DNA from: Chitinophagaceae bacterium UBA4411
GTDB taxonomy: Bacteria; Bacteroidota; Bacteroidia; Chitinophagales; Chitinophagaceae
Direction of reading: 5' to 3'
DNA: 64,000 nucleotides
Assembly: GCA_002400415.1 (NCBI GenBank)
Contig: DGQP01000007.1
Location: 338,348-402,347, forward strand
The translations under genes and the position numbers were made by a program. Under the pieces are notes generated by a model. That model did not search any database. It was given only the letters and a program-made list of their open reading frames with translations, and was not told where the DNA came from. Positions 18,822 to 27,834 of this stretch are shown here, in pieces (position 1 is the first letter of the stretch; the number at the start of each line of letters is the position of its first letter).

Positions 18822-21800
18822 TTAGAAGTCAAATCCCATCGCAAAATACCACATCGGTTTACCCCTGAATACACCTTTCAGTTCCCAGGCTGCATCCACA
18901 CGCAGGAAATAACCCAGCAGGGTGCTGCGGGCGCCAAATCCATAGCCACCGGCAAAGGGGCCAATACCACCGGCTTTGATTTGCACGGATACCGGAATAT
19001 TCGGTTGAGAGTAGATCACACCCGGTCTTTCAATATCAAACGGACTGCCTGTCCAGGCTGCCCCCAAATCCAGGAACTGAACAATCTGGAAGTTGCGGAG
19101 AAACGCATTATTGATCGGTTTATTAAAGAAAGTGGTGAAGACCGGAACTCTTACTTCACTGTTGATTACAAATGCATTGTTACCATTCGATACATTTTGC
19201 GAAAACCCTCTCAGGTTCACAGCCAGTGACTGGTAAGTATATGTAACATTCGGATCAGGCTGGTTCGCATTATTAAATTTGGGCGAGAACCAGTTGTCAA
19301 CTCCACCGAGATAGTAAATCACTTTCTGATCACCCCAGGAAAAATCGCCGGCAGCACGAACAGCCCAGATCGCATTCCTGTAAATGGGTAGGTAATGACG
19401 GGCATCAAAACCCACGTTGAAGATCAGCTTACCATCCGTTACTTCGTCACTCTTTAACTGGGTAAAGAAATCCGTGAAAACTTTATACCGTAATCCCTTC
19501 CAGATATTGGTGGCGGGGTTCATGGTATTATCGTACACATATTCCATGCTCAGCTGACCGTAGGTGGTTTTGAAATCAGGTTCTTCCAGTAACTGGCGGT
19601 TCAGCGATTTAAAGGAAATGCGGTTGAAACGAGGCCCCACGGATGCACGGAGACTGCGGATCCTGTCTAACGGGTATCTTAAGTTGGCGAGGTAATAGCT
19701 TTCAAATTCTTTGGCCAGATCATATTCGATCACCTGCCGGTAATAAGTAATGCCCCAGTCTAACCGTTTACGCTGGTTAGTAAAGTTGAAGAACACATCA
19801 TTATCCACCAGGTTAGATGCAATGCGGACACCACCGGTAAATTTATAATCTTCCATCAGGTCGGATGTTCCCATCCGGATCAGGCCATTGAAGGAATTAC
19901 CATTGGATAAATACACCGGTCCCACACCACCGGCATAAGGCTGGAATTTATTAATGGTCAGCACCGTGTTATTAAAACCGGATACCACGTAATCAGTGAA
20001 ATATTTCGGCGGACGGTATTCGTATACTTTGGCTTTCCGCAGTACGGTCTCTTTCATTTCAGGACCGGCGTCCATTACTTTGCCGGGTTCGGTTGCAGCC
20101 GAATCTTTTTTATCATCCTGGAATTCACTCTGGAAAAAGTCGGTTACTTTTTTTACTGAATCCTGGACAACGGGAACATAAGCGGTCGTTTTACCAATGG
20201 CTTTCTTTTCTTCTTCCATCAGCTTCTTGACATATTCAGTAGGTCTTGCCGATACATTCCTGCGGCGCAGGACGTTCTCATCTACTTTCAGGCGGTACAA
20301 TAATTTTACATCGCCCAGTTTCACCACCTCACTCACCTGCTGGTTATCACCGGCTGTTCTTGTTTCTAACAAACTGCTCTGGTAATTCGTCAGCGGGAAC
20401 ACATAAGCTGAATCATTGGTTACGGAAACAAAACCGACCGAGTCAATATCAGTTTTATCCCATTCTTTCAGCACACTGTCCACTTCACTTACCGGCGGGT
20501 TGCGCAACACTTCATCACCAATAAAGACTAATGTATCCAGACCGGCCCTTTCGGTGCGGAAGAAACCGGCATAGCGGTTATTCACCCCGTTCTCATCACT
20601 CACAAATGTGAAATGCGACATATTGTATTGCGAAGGATAACGGGCATTGCCATAGCGGAGATTACTCAGTTGGGATATTTGCTTGAAATCAGATTTATTC
20701 CAGTTATCAACTAAGAAAATATTAAAACGTTTGGAAGGCAATGAATCATCACTGCTTTCAGCATTGGCATGTGGACGGTTGCTGGAGAAAATGATACCGG
20801 TCTTATTCGGGAAAGCCACAAAAGACGGATCGAGGTCATCATACACATCATTCGTTACCTGGTCGAAAGTCTGTTTGTCGATTTTATAGACATACACATC
20901 GGTCTGGCCACTGCGGATAGCACTCATCAGGAGGGTGTTATTATCCAGCATGTATTTCATATCCTGCACCTGGTCAAACATGGGCAATTCCTGTTTCACT
21001 GTTTTGATCCGGTTCACCACATCATATACAAACAGTTTCACTTTACCTTCCTGGCTGTATAAAACAGCAAGACGGCTGCCCTTTCCATCCCAGGCTAAGA
21101 TGGGGTAGTTGGGATTTTTTTCTTCTTCCCGGGTACGGGAGCCAAACTTCAGCAGCACTTTACGGCTTACAAAATTTTCCATCAGCACCACGGAGTAAAC
21201 ACCCTGTTTGAATTCCACTACGGCATAGGTAAAACTTCTCGGCACCGGGTTCGCATTGAAACGGATAAAATCTTTCTTTCCGATCTCTTCGCTGATGGAC
21301 ATCTGCCCTTTCGGATTGTTGCGGCGGCTGCGCAGGTCTTTGAAATAATTCTGCGGCACTTCCAGCATAAAATCTTTCAGCAGGTCCTTGAATTTTTTCT
21401 TCGCCACTTTCTGGGAAGCATTATTCAGGTTGCGGTAGATTCGGGCCAGGTAAAAGAAATAGGTCACTTTGCTTTTACCATATTTATCGGCAATATATTT
21501 CCAGAAACCATGACCGGCCAGGTTGGGTTTTTCAAAAGCAAACTGGTAAAAATTATTGTACTTGCCGGACAGCATCGTGGAGCGGAGATTATCATCCAAA
21601 GAAGGGCTCCAGGGTTCGGCGGCATATTCAATATATCCATCAATCAGCCACTGGGGCAGGTCCAGCAATGCCTGGTTGGCGGCAAATTCACCGAGGTCAT
21701 CCCCAAACAGGATATTGTCCACCAGCATTTTGGCAATGCCCTGGCGGATCTGGCGGCGCAGGTTATCATGGTTACCGTCAAAAAAGACGATCATTTTATT

Positions 21801-22157
21801 ATTCACCAGTTTGGTGGTACCCCCCGTATTCTGCCAGTCAATATTCATCCCGATATTGGACTGCTGCATCTCGTCAAAATTGTTATACACCACCACGTTG
21901 GCCCGGCGCTGCAGGCCATACTCCACGAACTCTTCAATACCGGCCAGTTCATTCTCGGCCACCTGCGCCACATATTTACCCAATCCCAGCCCATCCTGGC
22001 TGAAATAAGTATTGAAGTTCTCGGTCTGGTAATATTTCCAATTGAATTTCTGGTATTGCACCCTGTTCTTTCCAAACTCAACAGTGCTGACCTGTGCAGA
22101 TGTTTTCATAGCGGCGAAAACGATAAGACAGGCAATCAGGCTGGATACTTTCTTCAT
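18822..22157 (-). CDS. Large periplasmic/outer-membrane protein: peptidase-MA-like domain, beta-propeller and C-terminal barrel
   Basis: 1111 residues. A signal peptide (ending MKTSAQ) is followed by a domain at about 40-290 of the basic secretory / peptidase-MA type (NFNTYFSQDG, ALLDLPQWLIDGYIEYAAEPW). Where active relatives carry HExxH I see RQGIAKM, so it is probably not a protease (inference). Residues about 320-560 contain TolB-like PD40 propeller repeats (ILAWDGKGSRLAVL, FPNKTGIIFSSNRPH). The last 370 residues look like a Bam/surface-antigen-type 16-stranded barrel ending WYFAMGFDF. A TTG at 22166 is in frame but ATG at 22157 starts the signal peptide. Related Bacteroidota proteins are annotated as TolB-like translocation proteins; function is not established. 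Confidence 0.8.
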   Translation of the reverse strand: MKKVSSLIACLIVFAAMKTSAQVSTVEFGKNRVQYQKFNWKYYQTENFNTYFSQDGLGLGKYVAQVAENELAGIEEFVEYGLQRRANVVVYNNFDEMQQSNIGMNIDWQNTGGTTKLVNNKMIVFFDGNHDNLRRQIRQGIAKMLVDNILFGDDLGEFAANQALLDLPQWLIDGYIEYAAEPWSPSLDDNLRSTMLSGKYNNFYQFAFEKPNLAGHGFWKYIADKYGKSKVTYFFYLARIYRNLNNASQKVAKKKFKDLLKDFMLEVPQNYFKDLRSRRNNPKGQMSISEEIGKKDFIRFNANPVPRSFTYAVVEFKQGVYSVVLMENFVSRKVLLKFGSRTREEEKNPNYPILAWDGKGSRLAVLYSQEGKVKLFVYDVVNRIKTVKQELPMFDQVQDMKYMLDNNTLLMSAIRSGQTDVYVYKIDKQTFDQVTNDVYDDLDPSFVAFPNKTGIIFSSNRPHANAESSDDSLPSKRFNIFLVDNWNKSDFKQISQLSNLRYGNARYPSQYNMSHFTFVSDENGVNNRYAGFFRTERAGLDTLVFIGDEVLRNPPVSEVDSVLKEWDKTDIDSVGFVSVTNDSAYVFPLTNYQSSLLETRTAGDNQQVSEVVKLGDVKLLYRLKVDENVLRRRNVSARPTEYVKKLMEEEKKAIGKTTAYVPVVQDSVKKVTDFFQSEFQDDKKDSAATEPGKVMDAGPEMKETVLRKAKVYEYRPPKYFTDYVVSGFNNTVLTINKFQPYAGGVGPVYLSNGNSFNGLIRMGTSDLMEDYKFTGGVRIASNLVDNDVFFNFTNQRKRLDWGITYYRQVIEYDLAKEFESYYLANLRYPLDRIRSLRASVGPRFNRISFKSLNRQLLEEPDFKTTYGQLSMEYVYDNTMNPATNIWKGLRYKVFTDFFTQLKSDEVTDGKLIFNVGFDARHYLPIYRNAIWAVRAAGDFSWGDQKVIYYLGGVDNWFSPKFNNANQPDPNVTYTYQSLAVNLRGFSQNVSNGNNAFVINSEVRVPVFTTFFNKPINNAFLRNFQIVQFLDLGAAWTGSPFDIERPGVIYSQPNIPVSVQIKAGGIGPFAGGYGFGARSTLLGYFLRVDAAWELKGVFRGKPMWYFAMGFDF

Positions 22158-22328
22158 AAATCTCAATTCAGTTTCTATATATCTGGTTAATCGTTCTTTT
22201 CTTCATTCCGTTGCTTGGCAGCAGGCGATTTTTGAAAACTTTATATGGCCGGCGACTGTGCTGCTATCATCGTTCCTTGCGTCGCACACTTCAGCTTTAT
22301 TGCAAGGCTCAACACGATCAATAGCCGT

Positions 22329-22336
22329 TATCTTTG
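22329..22336 (+). promoter_or_regulatory. -7 element TATCTTTG of the MBL hydrolase gene
   Basis: Exact match to the Bacteroidota -7 consensus TAnnTTTG, 43 bp upstream of the ATG at 22380. A TTG at 22300-22302 is a poor -33 candidate because the gap is long. Confidence 0.55.
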
Positions 22337-22379
22337 CTGCCGGGAATTACCCGATTTTAAAATTACGGAAAAACCATCC

Positions 22380-23024
22380 ATGTTAGTTGTTAAGTCATTC
22401 ACTTTTAGTCCCGTTCAGGAGAATACCTATGTTTTGTATAACGAACAGAAGCAGTGCTGCATTATCGACCCCGGCTGTTATTTTCCGGAAGAAAGGGACG
22501 AATTAAAAACGGGTATCGGAAAGACAGGCCTGAGCCCCGTTTTGCTGCTCAATACCCACTGCCACCTGGACCATGTTTTCGGCAATAAATACGTTCACGA
22601 CACCTGGGGGCTGCACCTGCACCTGCATGAAAAAGAAAAACCGGTACTGGACTTTGCACCCCAGTCCGGCCAGGCGTGGCAACTGCCTTTCGACAATTAC
22701 GAGGGGCCATTGGTTTATTTAAAAGAGGGAGAAATTATAAAAATAGGTGAGGAGGAACTGGAAGTCCTGTTTACCCCCGGCCATTCACCCGGCAGTATCT
22801 CTTTTTACCATGCGGCCGGTGGCTTTGTGATCGGGGGCGATGTATTGTTCAATGGCAGTATCGGCCGCACCGACCTGCCCGGCGGCAGTTATCAAACCCT
22901 GGTCAACAGTATCCAGACCCGGTTCTTTACCCTGCCGGATGAAACCAAAGTGTATTCCGGGCATGGCCCGGTAACAACGATTGGTTTTGAGAAAATGAAT
23001 AACCCGTTTGTGAAGTTGTATTAA
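22380..23024 (+). CDS. MBL-fold metallo-hydrolase (glyoxalase II-like)
   Basis: 214-residue soluble hydrolase with the binuclear metal motif T59-H60-C61-H62-L63-D64-H65, then FTPGHSPGSISFY and GGDVLFNGSIGRTDLPGGSY, and the final SGHGPVTTIGFEK. This is the compact glyoxalase-II-like type common in Bacteroidota; the substrate is probably a thioester but is not shown by the sequence. The open frame extends upstream to 22245, but ATG at 22380 matches the family start (MLVVKSFTFSPVQENTYVL). Confidence 0.92.
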   Translation: MLVVKSFTFSPVQENTYVLYNEQKQCCIIDPGCYFPEERDELKTGIGKTGLSPVLLLNTHCHLDHVFGNKYVHDTWGLHLHLHEKEKPVLDFAPQSGQAWQLPFDNYEGPLVYLKEGEIIKIGEEELEVLFTPGHSPGSISFYHAAGGFVIGGDVLFNGSIGRTDLPGGSYQTLVNSIQTRFFTLPDETKVYSGHGPVTTIGFEKMNNPFVKLY

Positions 23025-23036
23025 TTATTTGAAAGG

Positions 23037-23345
23037 ATGAGTCTAAGTATTGAAACTGAAAAGGGATGGACTGAGGTAGTGCTGGATGGTAATTGTGGGT
23101 ATGAAAAATTTTATAATGCAGCAAACACATTACATGAGGAGTTTAATATTTATTTCCTTTCAAAGCTAGATGATTTTGATACCCTTTATTGGGATTTTAG
23201 GTATAAAGACTCTTTGTTGTGTCTCCATTATAATATATATATTGGCCTTAGCATTTTTCCGAGGGGCTTTAAGCTTGCAACCATAAAGGATAATGAAAGA
23301 GTAATAGAAATAGGGGAGTTACTATATGAAAAGCTATCTTCTTAA
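23037..23345 (+). CDS. Small protein, possibly DUF3630-like
   Basis: 102 residues, acidic and rich in aromatics, with YWDFRYKDSLLCLHYN and IGLSIFPRGF as the most distinctive parts. It may belong to DUF3630, from memory and not certain. Its ATG follows GAAAGG, a reasonable ribosome site. It begins 12 bp after the MBL gene. Base composition is more AT-rich than its neighbours, which hints at separate acquisition. Confidence 0.6.
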   Translation: MSLSIETEKGWTEVVLDGNCGYEKFYNAANTLHEEFNIYFLSKLDDFDTLYWDFRYKDSLLCLHYNIYIGLSIFPRGFKLATIKDNERVIEIGELLYEKLSS

Positions 23346-23357
23346 GTATAAGCGGTA

Positions 23358-24875
23358 CTATGTAATGGGTTTTATAAACCTCCCGATAACCGGCATCTTC
23401 GCCAGTTCCTTTCTTTCAATCTTCGCTACAAAAAGAGCAAACAGGGTTAATAATAAAGTAGCTGTTCCAAAGTTGAACCAGTGGTTATCCCAGAGATACA
23501 CCAACCCGCGGTGAAAGCCATAGACTAAGATCACCAACACTAAATAAGCGATCAGTTTTTTCCGGGCATAAGGAACCGGGTAATGTTTTTGTCCCATGGT
23601 ATAGCTCACGATCATCATGAACAGGTAACAGACAAAAGTTGCGATGGCAGCGCCAAGATAATGCAGCCGGGGGATAAGAATAATATTGAGTACAATCGTA
23701 ATGGCTGCGCCGCCGAGTGTAATAAAAGCGCCGGTCATATTCTTATGCGTCAGCTTGTACCAGATACTGAGATTATAATAAATGCCCAGGAAAATATTGC
23801 CTAAGGCCAGCAGGGGCACAATGCTCAATCCTTCCACCCATTTGGGTTTGTCTATCGCTTCAAAGAACCAGGCAAACACATCAATATACAGGCTGATGAA
23901 GAGGAACATAAAGCAGCAGGCAATTACAAAGAATTTCATGATCCGGGCATAGGTCTTTGGTGCATTCTCTTCCTTGCTCTGGCTGAAGAAGAAAGGTTCA
24001 GCAGCCATCCGGAAAGCTTGTATCATAATGGTGATCAGAACGGCCAGCCGGTAGATATTACCAAATATACCCAACTCATGTTTGGCCTGTTCTTCGGGCA
24101 GGTCCACCACATGCTGATAAATCAGCCGGCTCAGCATATCATTCACCATCCCGCCCATGCCCACAATGATCAGCGGGTAGGCATACTGCATCACTTTTTT
24201 CCAGAGAACAGGGTCGAACCGGAAGCGGATCTGCATAAACTCTTTGCGGAGTAATATAAAAGTGAGGATGCTCCCGGCCAGGTTACCGATCAGGTAATAG
24301 CCAATGCCGATCTTGTCGTTATAAAAGGTTCCCAGAAAACTATCCGGGTGTTTGGCCACATAACCGGGTATGATGCCGAGAAATAAAATAACCACTGTAA
24401 TATTCACCAATACACCTGCCAGGGTTGCAAACGCATAACGTTTGGGCCGGTTCTCCTGCCGCAGCCTTGCAAAAGCCAGGGTACTGATGGCATCAAAGAA
24501 AATAATAGCTGCCATCCAGGTAATATATTCAGGATGCTTATCCAGGTTAGCCCATTGGGCAATATTGTCTTTGAAAAGTAAGAGCAGCCCGGTAAAGAAA
24601 ATGGTGGAGCCGATCAGGGAAAGCGATAGGGTACTGTACAGCCGCTGCTGTTCCATATCCCGGGAAAAACGGAAATAAGCTGTCTCCAGTCCGTAAGTAA
24701 ACAAGACATTCAGGAAAGGGATAATGGCATAAATCTGAGTCAGGTCGGCCGTCTTGGAAGGCTGGGCAAAGATCAGCGGCAGGGTCAGGTTCATGATATA
24801 GCCAAGGAAACGCCGGGCGATGGTGGGTACACCATACCACATTGTTTGCCCCGCCAGTTTTTTAATGCCGCTCAA
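23358..24875 (-). CDS. Oligosaccharide flippase / polysaccharide biosynthesis protein (MOP superfamily)
   Basis: A 505-residue integral membrane protein with about 14 predicted helices and the Wzx/MurJ-like opening SGIKKLAGQTMWYGVPTIARRFL. Later motifs include ETAYFRFSRD and RMAAEPFFFSQSKEEN. It would flip a lipid-linked oligosaccharide; the cargo is unknown and no glycosyltransferase cluster lies next to it. The frame is open to a TTG at 24920, but a -7 element (TACATTTG on the minus strand) covers 24897-24904, downstream of that codon. I therefore place the start at the TTG at 24875, giving MSGIKKLAGQT; ATG at 24842 is the alternative. Confidence 0.85.
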   Translation of the reverse strand: MSGIKKLAGQTMWYGVPTIARRFLGYIMNLTLPLIFAQPSKTADLTQIYAIIPFLNVLFTYGLETAYFRFSRDMEQQRLYSTLSLSLIGSTIFFTGLLLLFKDNIAQWANLDKHPEYITWMAAIIFFDAISTLAFARLRQENRPKRYAFATLAGVLVNITVVILFLGIIPGYVAKHPDSFLGTFYNDKIGIGYYLIGNLAGSILTFILLRKEFMQIRFRFDPVLWKKVMQYAYPLIIVGMGGMVNDMLSRLIYQHVVDLPEEQAKHELGIFGNIYRLAVLITIMIQAFRMAAEPFFFSQSKEENAPKTYARIMKFFVIACCFMFLFISLYIDVFAWFFEAIDKPKWVEGLSIVPLLALGNIFLGIYYNLSIWYKLTHKNMTGAFITLGGAAITIVLNIILIPRLHYLGAAIATFVCYLFMMIVSYTMGQKHYPVPYARKKLIAYLVLVILVYGFHRGLVYLWDNHWFNFGTATLLLTLFALFVAKIERKELAKMPVIGRFIKPIT

Positions 24876-24896
24876 AAGGATTGGAAATTTATTCAG

Positions 24897-24904
24897 CAAA
24901 TGTA
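24897..24904 (-). promoter_or_regulatory. -7 element TACATTTG of the flippase gene
   Basis: Minus-strand match to TAnnTTTG, about 22 bp upstream of the proposed TTG start at 24875. A T-run 13 bp further upstream could serve as a weak -33 element. Confidence 0.5.
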
Positions 24905-24949
24905 ATTGTTGGGCATCCAAAAAACGAATTGCCTGTTTTCTTTAACGTG

Positions 24950-24982
24950 TTTGCAACGCATTTTGTCTTTGGGCTATCTTTG
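24950..24982 (+). promoter_or_regulatory. Bacteroidota-type promoter of the coiled-coil protein gene
   Basis: A -33 TTTG at 24950-24953 and a -7 TATCTTTG at 24975-24982, with 21 bp between them, followed by the ATG at 25000. This is the best full match to the Bacteroidota consensus in the window. Confidence 0.75.
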
Positions 24983-24999
24983 TTGCAAATTTTATTGCT

Positions 25000-25662
25000 A
25001 TGACCAGGAGTTTAGTTTTTGTATTTGCAGCTTTGTTACTGGCTGCCCCCGTTTTTTCCCAGGCCTATGAAGCCAAAGCAGAATACAGCAAGAAAAAGCA
25101 GGATGCTTTTGCGATTGACTATGCGTATTCACCCGAAGCAGTGGAGAATGCGATTGTCCAGCGAATGGAAAAACTGGGCTACAAAGCAAAGGAAGAAAAA
25201 GGCCTCTTTAATAAGGACAAAGGTTTTTTAGTCTTTAAGAATGCATTTATCACGGATATCAGCAGCAGCAGCATGGATTATATGATCAAAGTGGAAAGAA
25301 AGAGCCGTAAAGAAAAAGATGAAGCGGTGATCTATATGATCATTCTGAAGGATGGCAATAATGCCAAAGCCGGTTTTGAAGCTTCCGATGTGGAAAGAGC
25401 CAAATCGTTTTTGAATAACCTGCTCCCTGATGTGGAAGCAGCGAATTTAGAATTACAGATCAAAGCCCAGGAAGAAGTGGTGGCAAAAGCTGAAAAGAAA
25501 TTGCGCACCCTGCAGGATGATAAAAAGAATATGGAAGAGAAGATCAGGAAACTGCAGGATGATATCAAGACCAATGAAAGAGACCAGGAAGCTACCCAGG
25601 CCGATATCACCAACCAGAAAGTGAACCTGGAAAATCTCAAAGGCAAAAGAGTAAAAATGTAG
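25000..25662 (+). CDS. Secreted coiled-coil protein, function unknown
   Basis: 220 residues. The signal peptide ends APVFSQ at about residue 21. A small alpha/beta domain (about 25-140) is followed by a long charged coiled coil (about 145-215) with heptad-like LQDDKKNMEEKIRKLQDDI. Probably periplasmic. No family recognised. It has its own promoter and ends 1 bp from the stop of the convergent peroxidase gene. Confidence 0.75.
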   Translation: MTRSLVFVFAALLLAAPVFSQAYEAKAEYSKKKQDAFAIDYAYSPEAVENAIVQRMEKLGYKAKEEKGLFNKDKGFLVFKNAFITDISSSSMDYMIKVERKSRKEKDEAVIYMIILKDGNNAKAGFEASDVERAKSFLNNLLPDVEAANLELQIKAQEEVVAKAEKKLRTLQDDKKNMEEKIRKLQDDIKTNERDQEATQADITNQKVNLENLKGKRVKM

Positions 25663-25663
25663 A

Positions 25664-26707
25664 TTATTGCGGTGCTGCCCAGCGGGTATCATGCAAAACA
25701 GAAGAGTCTGTAAGCGTACGCAGAAAAAAAGCCAGGTCAGTAGCCTGGCTGTTTGTTATATTGAGGCCGCCGGCTACCAGGGGATCAGTGCTGCTGCTCA
25801 GTTGCACACCGGTGCGGTAATGATTAATACACTGTGCTAAGGTGGCAAAACGCCCGTCATGCATATAGTTGGAGGAGATGTACACGTTGCGCAGCGTTGG
25901 TACTTTGAATTTTAATGAATCGGATGGCTGGCCGGTTACCCGTATTCTTCCATAATCATTTAAAAACGGATCTACCGGCAGGCCAATATTCCTGTAACTG
26001 TAATCGGTGAATAGGGGTTCCGGGTGGCAACCGGTACAACTGGTTTTGAATAACTGGTAGCCATTTTCTTCCTGTGCTGAAAAACTCACTTCACCCCGTT
26101 TGTATTTATCATACTTAGAATTGGCAACAGTGATACACCCGGTGAACTGTGCTAATGCTTTTTGAATATGAACGGGCAATATTTCATCCGTATTGAACAC
26201 TTTCTTAAATAGTACCCGGTAATAATTATCGTCTTTGATCTTACGGATCACCCGGTTGAAAGTTTCACCCATTTCCAGACTACCGGTAATGGGATGAACG
26301 GATTCTTCAACCAAAGAACTGAACTCTCCATCCCAGTGAAAACTTTTGTTCCAGGCCAGGTTGAGTAAGGGCGGCGCATTACGTAATGTATGCGATTCAA
26401 AAACACCGTGACTCCGGTCATGCTCATAAGTGCCAAAAGAACCCACCTGCTGGTGGCAGGAGGCGCAGGGATGCAGGTCATCAGCCGAGAGACGCACATC
26501 ATAAAATAGTTTGCGGCCCAGTTCGAAACCTTCCTGGGTCAAAGGGTTGTCGGCATATTGATAAACCGGTACAGGAAATCCGGTCGGGATAATTTGTTGT
26601 ATAGGGGTTGGGCTATTAAGACCGGGCTTATTACAGGAGCCTGCGATATAAGCCATAAAAAAAATGACGGGCAAAAGAAGGGATATCGTCAGCAGGCTTT
26701 TTCGCAC
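25664..26707 (-). CDS. Di-haem cytochrome c peroxidase (MauG/CcpA family) lipoprotein
   Basis: 347 residues with a GTG start. The lipobox AGS-C25-N suggests attachment to a membrane on the periplasmic side. Two c-type haem sites are present: C81-A-S-C84-H85 and C224-T-G-C227-H228, at the spacing typical of bacterial di-haem peroxidases, followed by LRNVYISSNYMHDGRFATL. It would reduce H2O2 with electrons from a cytochrome c, or perform a MauG-like oxidation. No partner gene is adjacent. Confidence 0.93.
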   Translation of the reverse strand: MRKSLLTISLLLPVIFFMAYIAGSCNKPGLNSPTPIQQIIPTGFPVPVYQYADNPLTQEGFELGRKLFYDVRLSADDLHPCASCHQQVGSFGTYEHDRSHGVFESHTLRNAPPLLNLAWNKSFHWDGEFSSLVEESVHPITGSLEMGETFNRVIRKIKDDNYYRVLFKKVFNTDEILPVHIQKALAQFTGCITVANSKYDKYKRGEVSFSAQEENGYQLFKTSCTGCHPEPLFTDYSYRNIGLPVDPFLNDYGRIRVTGQPSDSLKFKVPTLRNVYISSNYMHDGRFATLAQCINHYRTGVQLSSSTDPLVAGGLNITNSQATDLAFFLRTLTDSSVLHDTRWAAPQ

Positions 26708-26750
26708 AGGGTGAAATTGAACAGCTAATTTACAAATTGTTTCCCATGAA

Positions 26751-26785
26751 CCTGCCTGCCTCCGGCAGGTAAACCGGTAGGCAGG
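26751..26785. repeat. CCTGCC/GGCAGG intergenic palindromic repeat
   Basis: Interleaved inverted repeats: CCTGCCTGCC at 26751-26760, CCGGCAGG at 26762-26769, and GGTAGGCAGG ending at 26785. It lies between the peroxidase gene and arfB and could act as a transcript hairpin for the minus-strand arfB transcript. Similar palindromes are scattered in many Bacteroidota genomes (from general knowledge). Confidence 0.6.
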
Positions 26786-26841
26786 GACACGAAGGACACA
26801 AAGTGGTTTACCTGGCTTTTTCCCTGTGGTTTAAGCGGGAA

Positions 26842-27246
26842 CTAATAACTATCCCTGCTGAAGTTTTGACGACCGGCTTTGATCTCGCTTTTTCGTTTCT
26901 TGGATTCAAGCCTTCTTTCTTTGGAAGCCTTGCTGGCCTTTGTGGCGATCCGGGCTTTTTTCTTTTCCAATGCTTTTTGCACCAGCTCATTTATTTTTTG
27001 TACTGCTTCTTCTTTATTGGCTAACTGGGTGCGGTGAGTTTGTGCTTTTACCTGCAAATACCCTTCGGTATTGATGCGGTTCGATAATTTTTCTTTGATG
27101 GTTTGTTTTTGTTCTGCAGAGAGGATAGCAGAGGAATCAATATGAACGGCAGCAATAACAGCCGTTTCTACTTTATTAACGTTCTGCCCGCCTTTGCCGC
27201 CGCTGCGGGTGGTCTGGAAATGTATTTCAGGAAGAAGATTGATCAT
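26842..27246 (-). CDS. arfB: Ribosome-rescue peptidyl-tRNA hydrolase ArfB (YaeJ)
   Basis: 134 residues, the usual ArfB length. The catalytic G19-G20-Q21 motif lies in FQTTRSGGKGGQNVNK, and the basic C-terminal tail (KKKARIATKASKASKERR onward) is the part that enters the mRNA channel of stalled ribosomes. There is no codon-recognition domain, which separates it from RF1/RF2. It is divergent from dtd with 50 bp between start codons. Confidence 0.95.
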   Translation of the reverse strand: MINLLPEIHFQTTRSGGKGGQNVNKVETAVIAAVHIDSSAILSAEQKQTIKEKLSNRINTEGYLQVKAQTHRTQLANKEEAVQKINELVQKALEKKKARIATKASKASKERRLESKKRKSEIKAGRQNFSRDSY

Positions 27247-27265
27247 TTAGATGCAGGGGTTCATT

Positions 27266-27273
27266 TACATTTG
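27266..27273 (+). promoter_or_regulatory. -7 element TACATTTG of dtd
   Basis: Match to TAnnTTTG on the plus strand, 23 bp upstream of the dtd ATG at 27297. It lies inside the 50-bp dtd/arfB gap. Confidence 0.5.
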
Positions 27274-27282
27274 TGCAATAAT

Positions 27283-27290
27283 CAAAGGTA
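27283..27290 (-). promoter_or_regulatory. -7 element TACCTTTG of arfB
   Basis: Match to TAnnTTTG on the minus strand, 36 bp upstream of the arfB ATG at 27246. Its upstream part would lie inside the dtd coding region. Confidence 0.5.
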
Positions 27291-27296
27291 CAAATT

Positions 27297-27749
27297 ATGA
27301 GGGCGGTTATCCAGCGGGTATCGAAAGCCGGTGTAACAATTGATGGGACCATATACGGACAGATCGGAACCGGGTTATTAATATTGCTCGGTATTGAAGA
27401 CGCCGATACAACAGAAGATATCGAATGGCTGAGTAGTAAGATCGTCAATCTCCGCATTTTTGAAGATGCAGCCGGGGTGATGAATGAATCCGTAAAAGAT
27501 AAAAACGGTGACCTGTTGCTGGTAAGCCAGTTCACCTTACATGCTTCCACCAAAAAAGGTAACCGGCCTTCCTATATTAAAGCCAGCAAGCCGGAAACAG
27601 CAATTCCTTTATACGAGAAGATGATACAGCAATTAACAACTGACCTGGGTAAAGAAATCCAAACAGGTTCTTTCGGGGCTGATATGAAAGTGGAATTATT
27701 GAATGATGGACCTGTGACGATAATGATCGATACAAAAAATAAAGAATAA
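27297..27749 (+). CDS. dtd: D-aminoacyl-tRNA deacylase
   Basis: 150 residues, full length. It hydrolyses D-aminoacyl-tRNAs and mischarged glycyl-tRNA(Ala). The active-site motif S77-Q78-F79-T80-L81 and the cross-subunit Gly-Pro motif N-D-G138-P139-V140-T141 are both intact. The start MRAVIQRVSKAGV is standard. It is divergent from arfB, so two translation quality-control genes share one short promoter region. Confidence 0.97.
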   Translation: MRAVIQRVSKAGVTIDGTIYGQIGTGLLILLGIEDADTTEDIEWLSSKIVNLRIFEDAAGVMNESVKDKNGDLLLVSQFTLHASTKKGNRPSYIKASKPETAIPLYEKMIQQLTTDLGKEIQTGSFGADMKVELLNDGPVTIMIDTKNKE

Positions 27750-27833
27750 CTAAGAGGTGAAGGAGTGCAGGAGTTAAAGGGAGAACTTAGTTCCTGGAAA
27801 CTCTTTTGCCCTTTTTCTCTTTTGAGCTCTTAG
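27750..27833. repeat. Intergenic inverted repeat after dtd
   Basis: CTAAGAG at 27750-27756 is matched by CTCTTAG at 27827-27833. The interior carries loosely complementary purine-rich and pyrimidine-rich parts. It fills the gap between the convergent dtd and the small secreted protein gene and may act as a bidirectional terminator, without a clear T-run. Confidence 0.4.
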
Positions 27834-27834
27834 C

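Noticed and set aside
21510..22190. Plus-strand open frame of 226 codons
   Set aside because: It lies antisense within the 1111-residue propeller/barrel gene, with a His/Ile-rich composition typical of a shadow frame.
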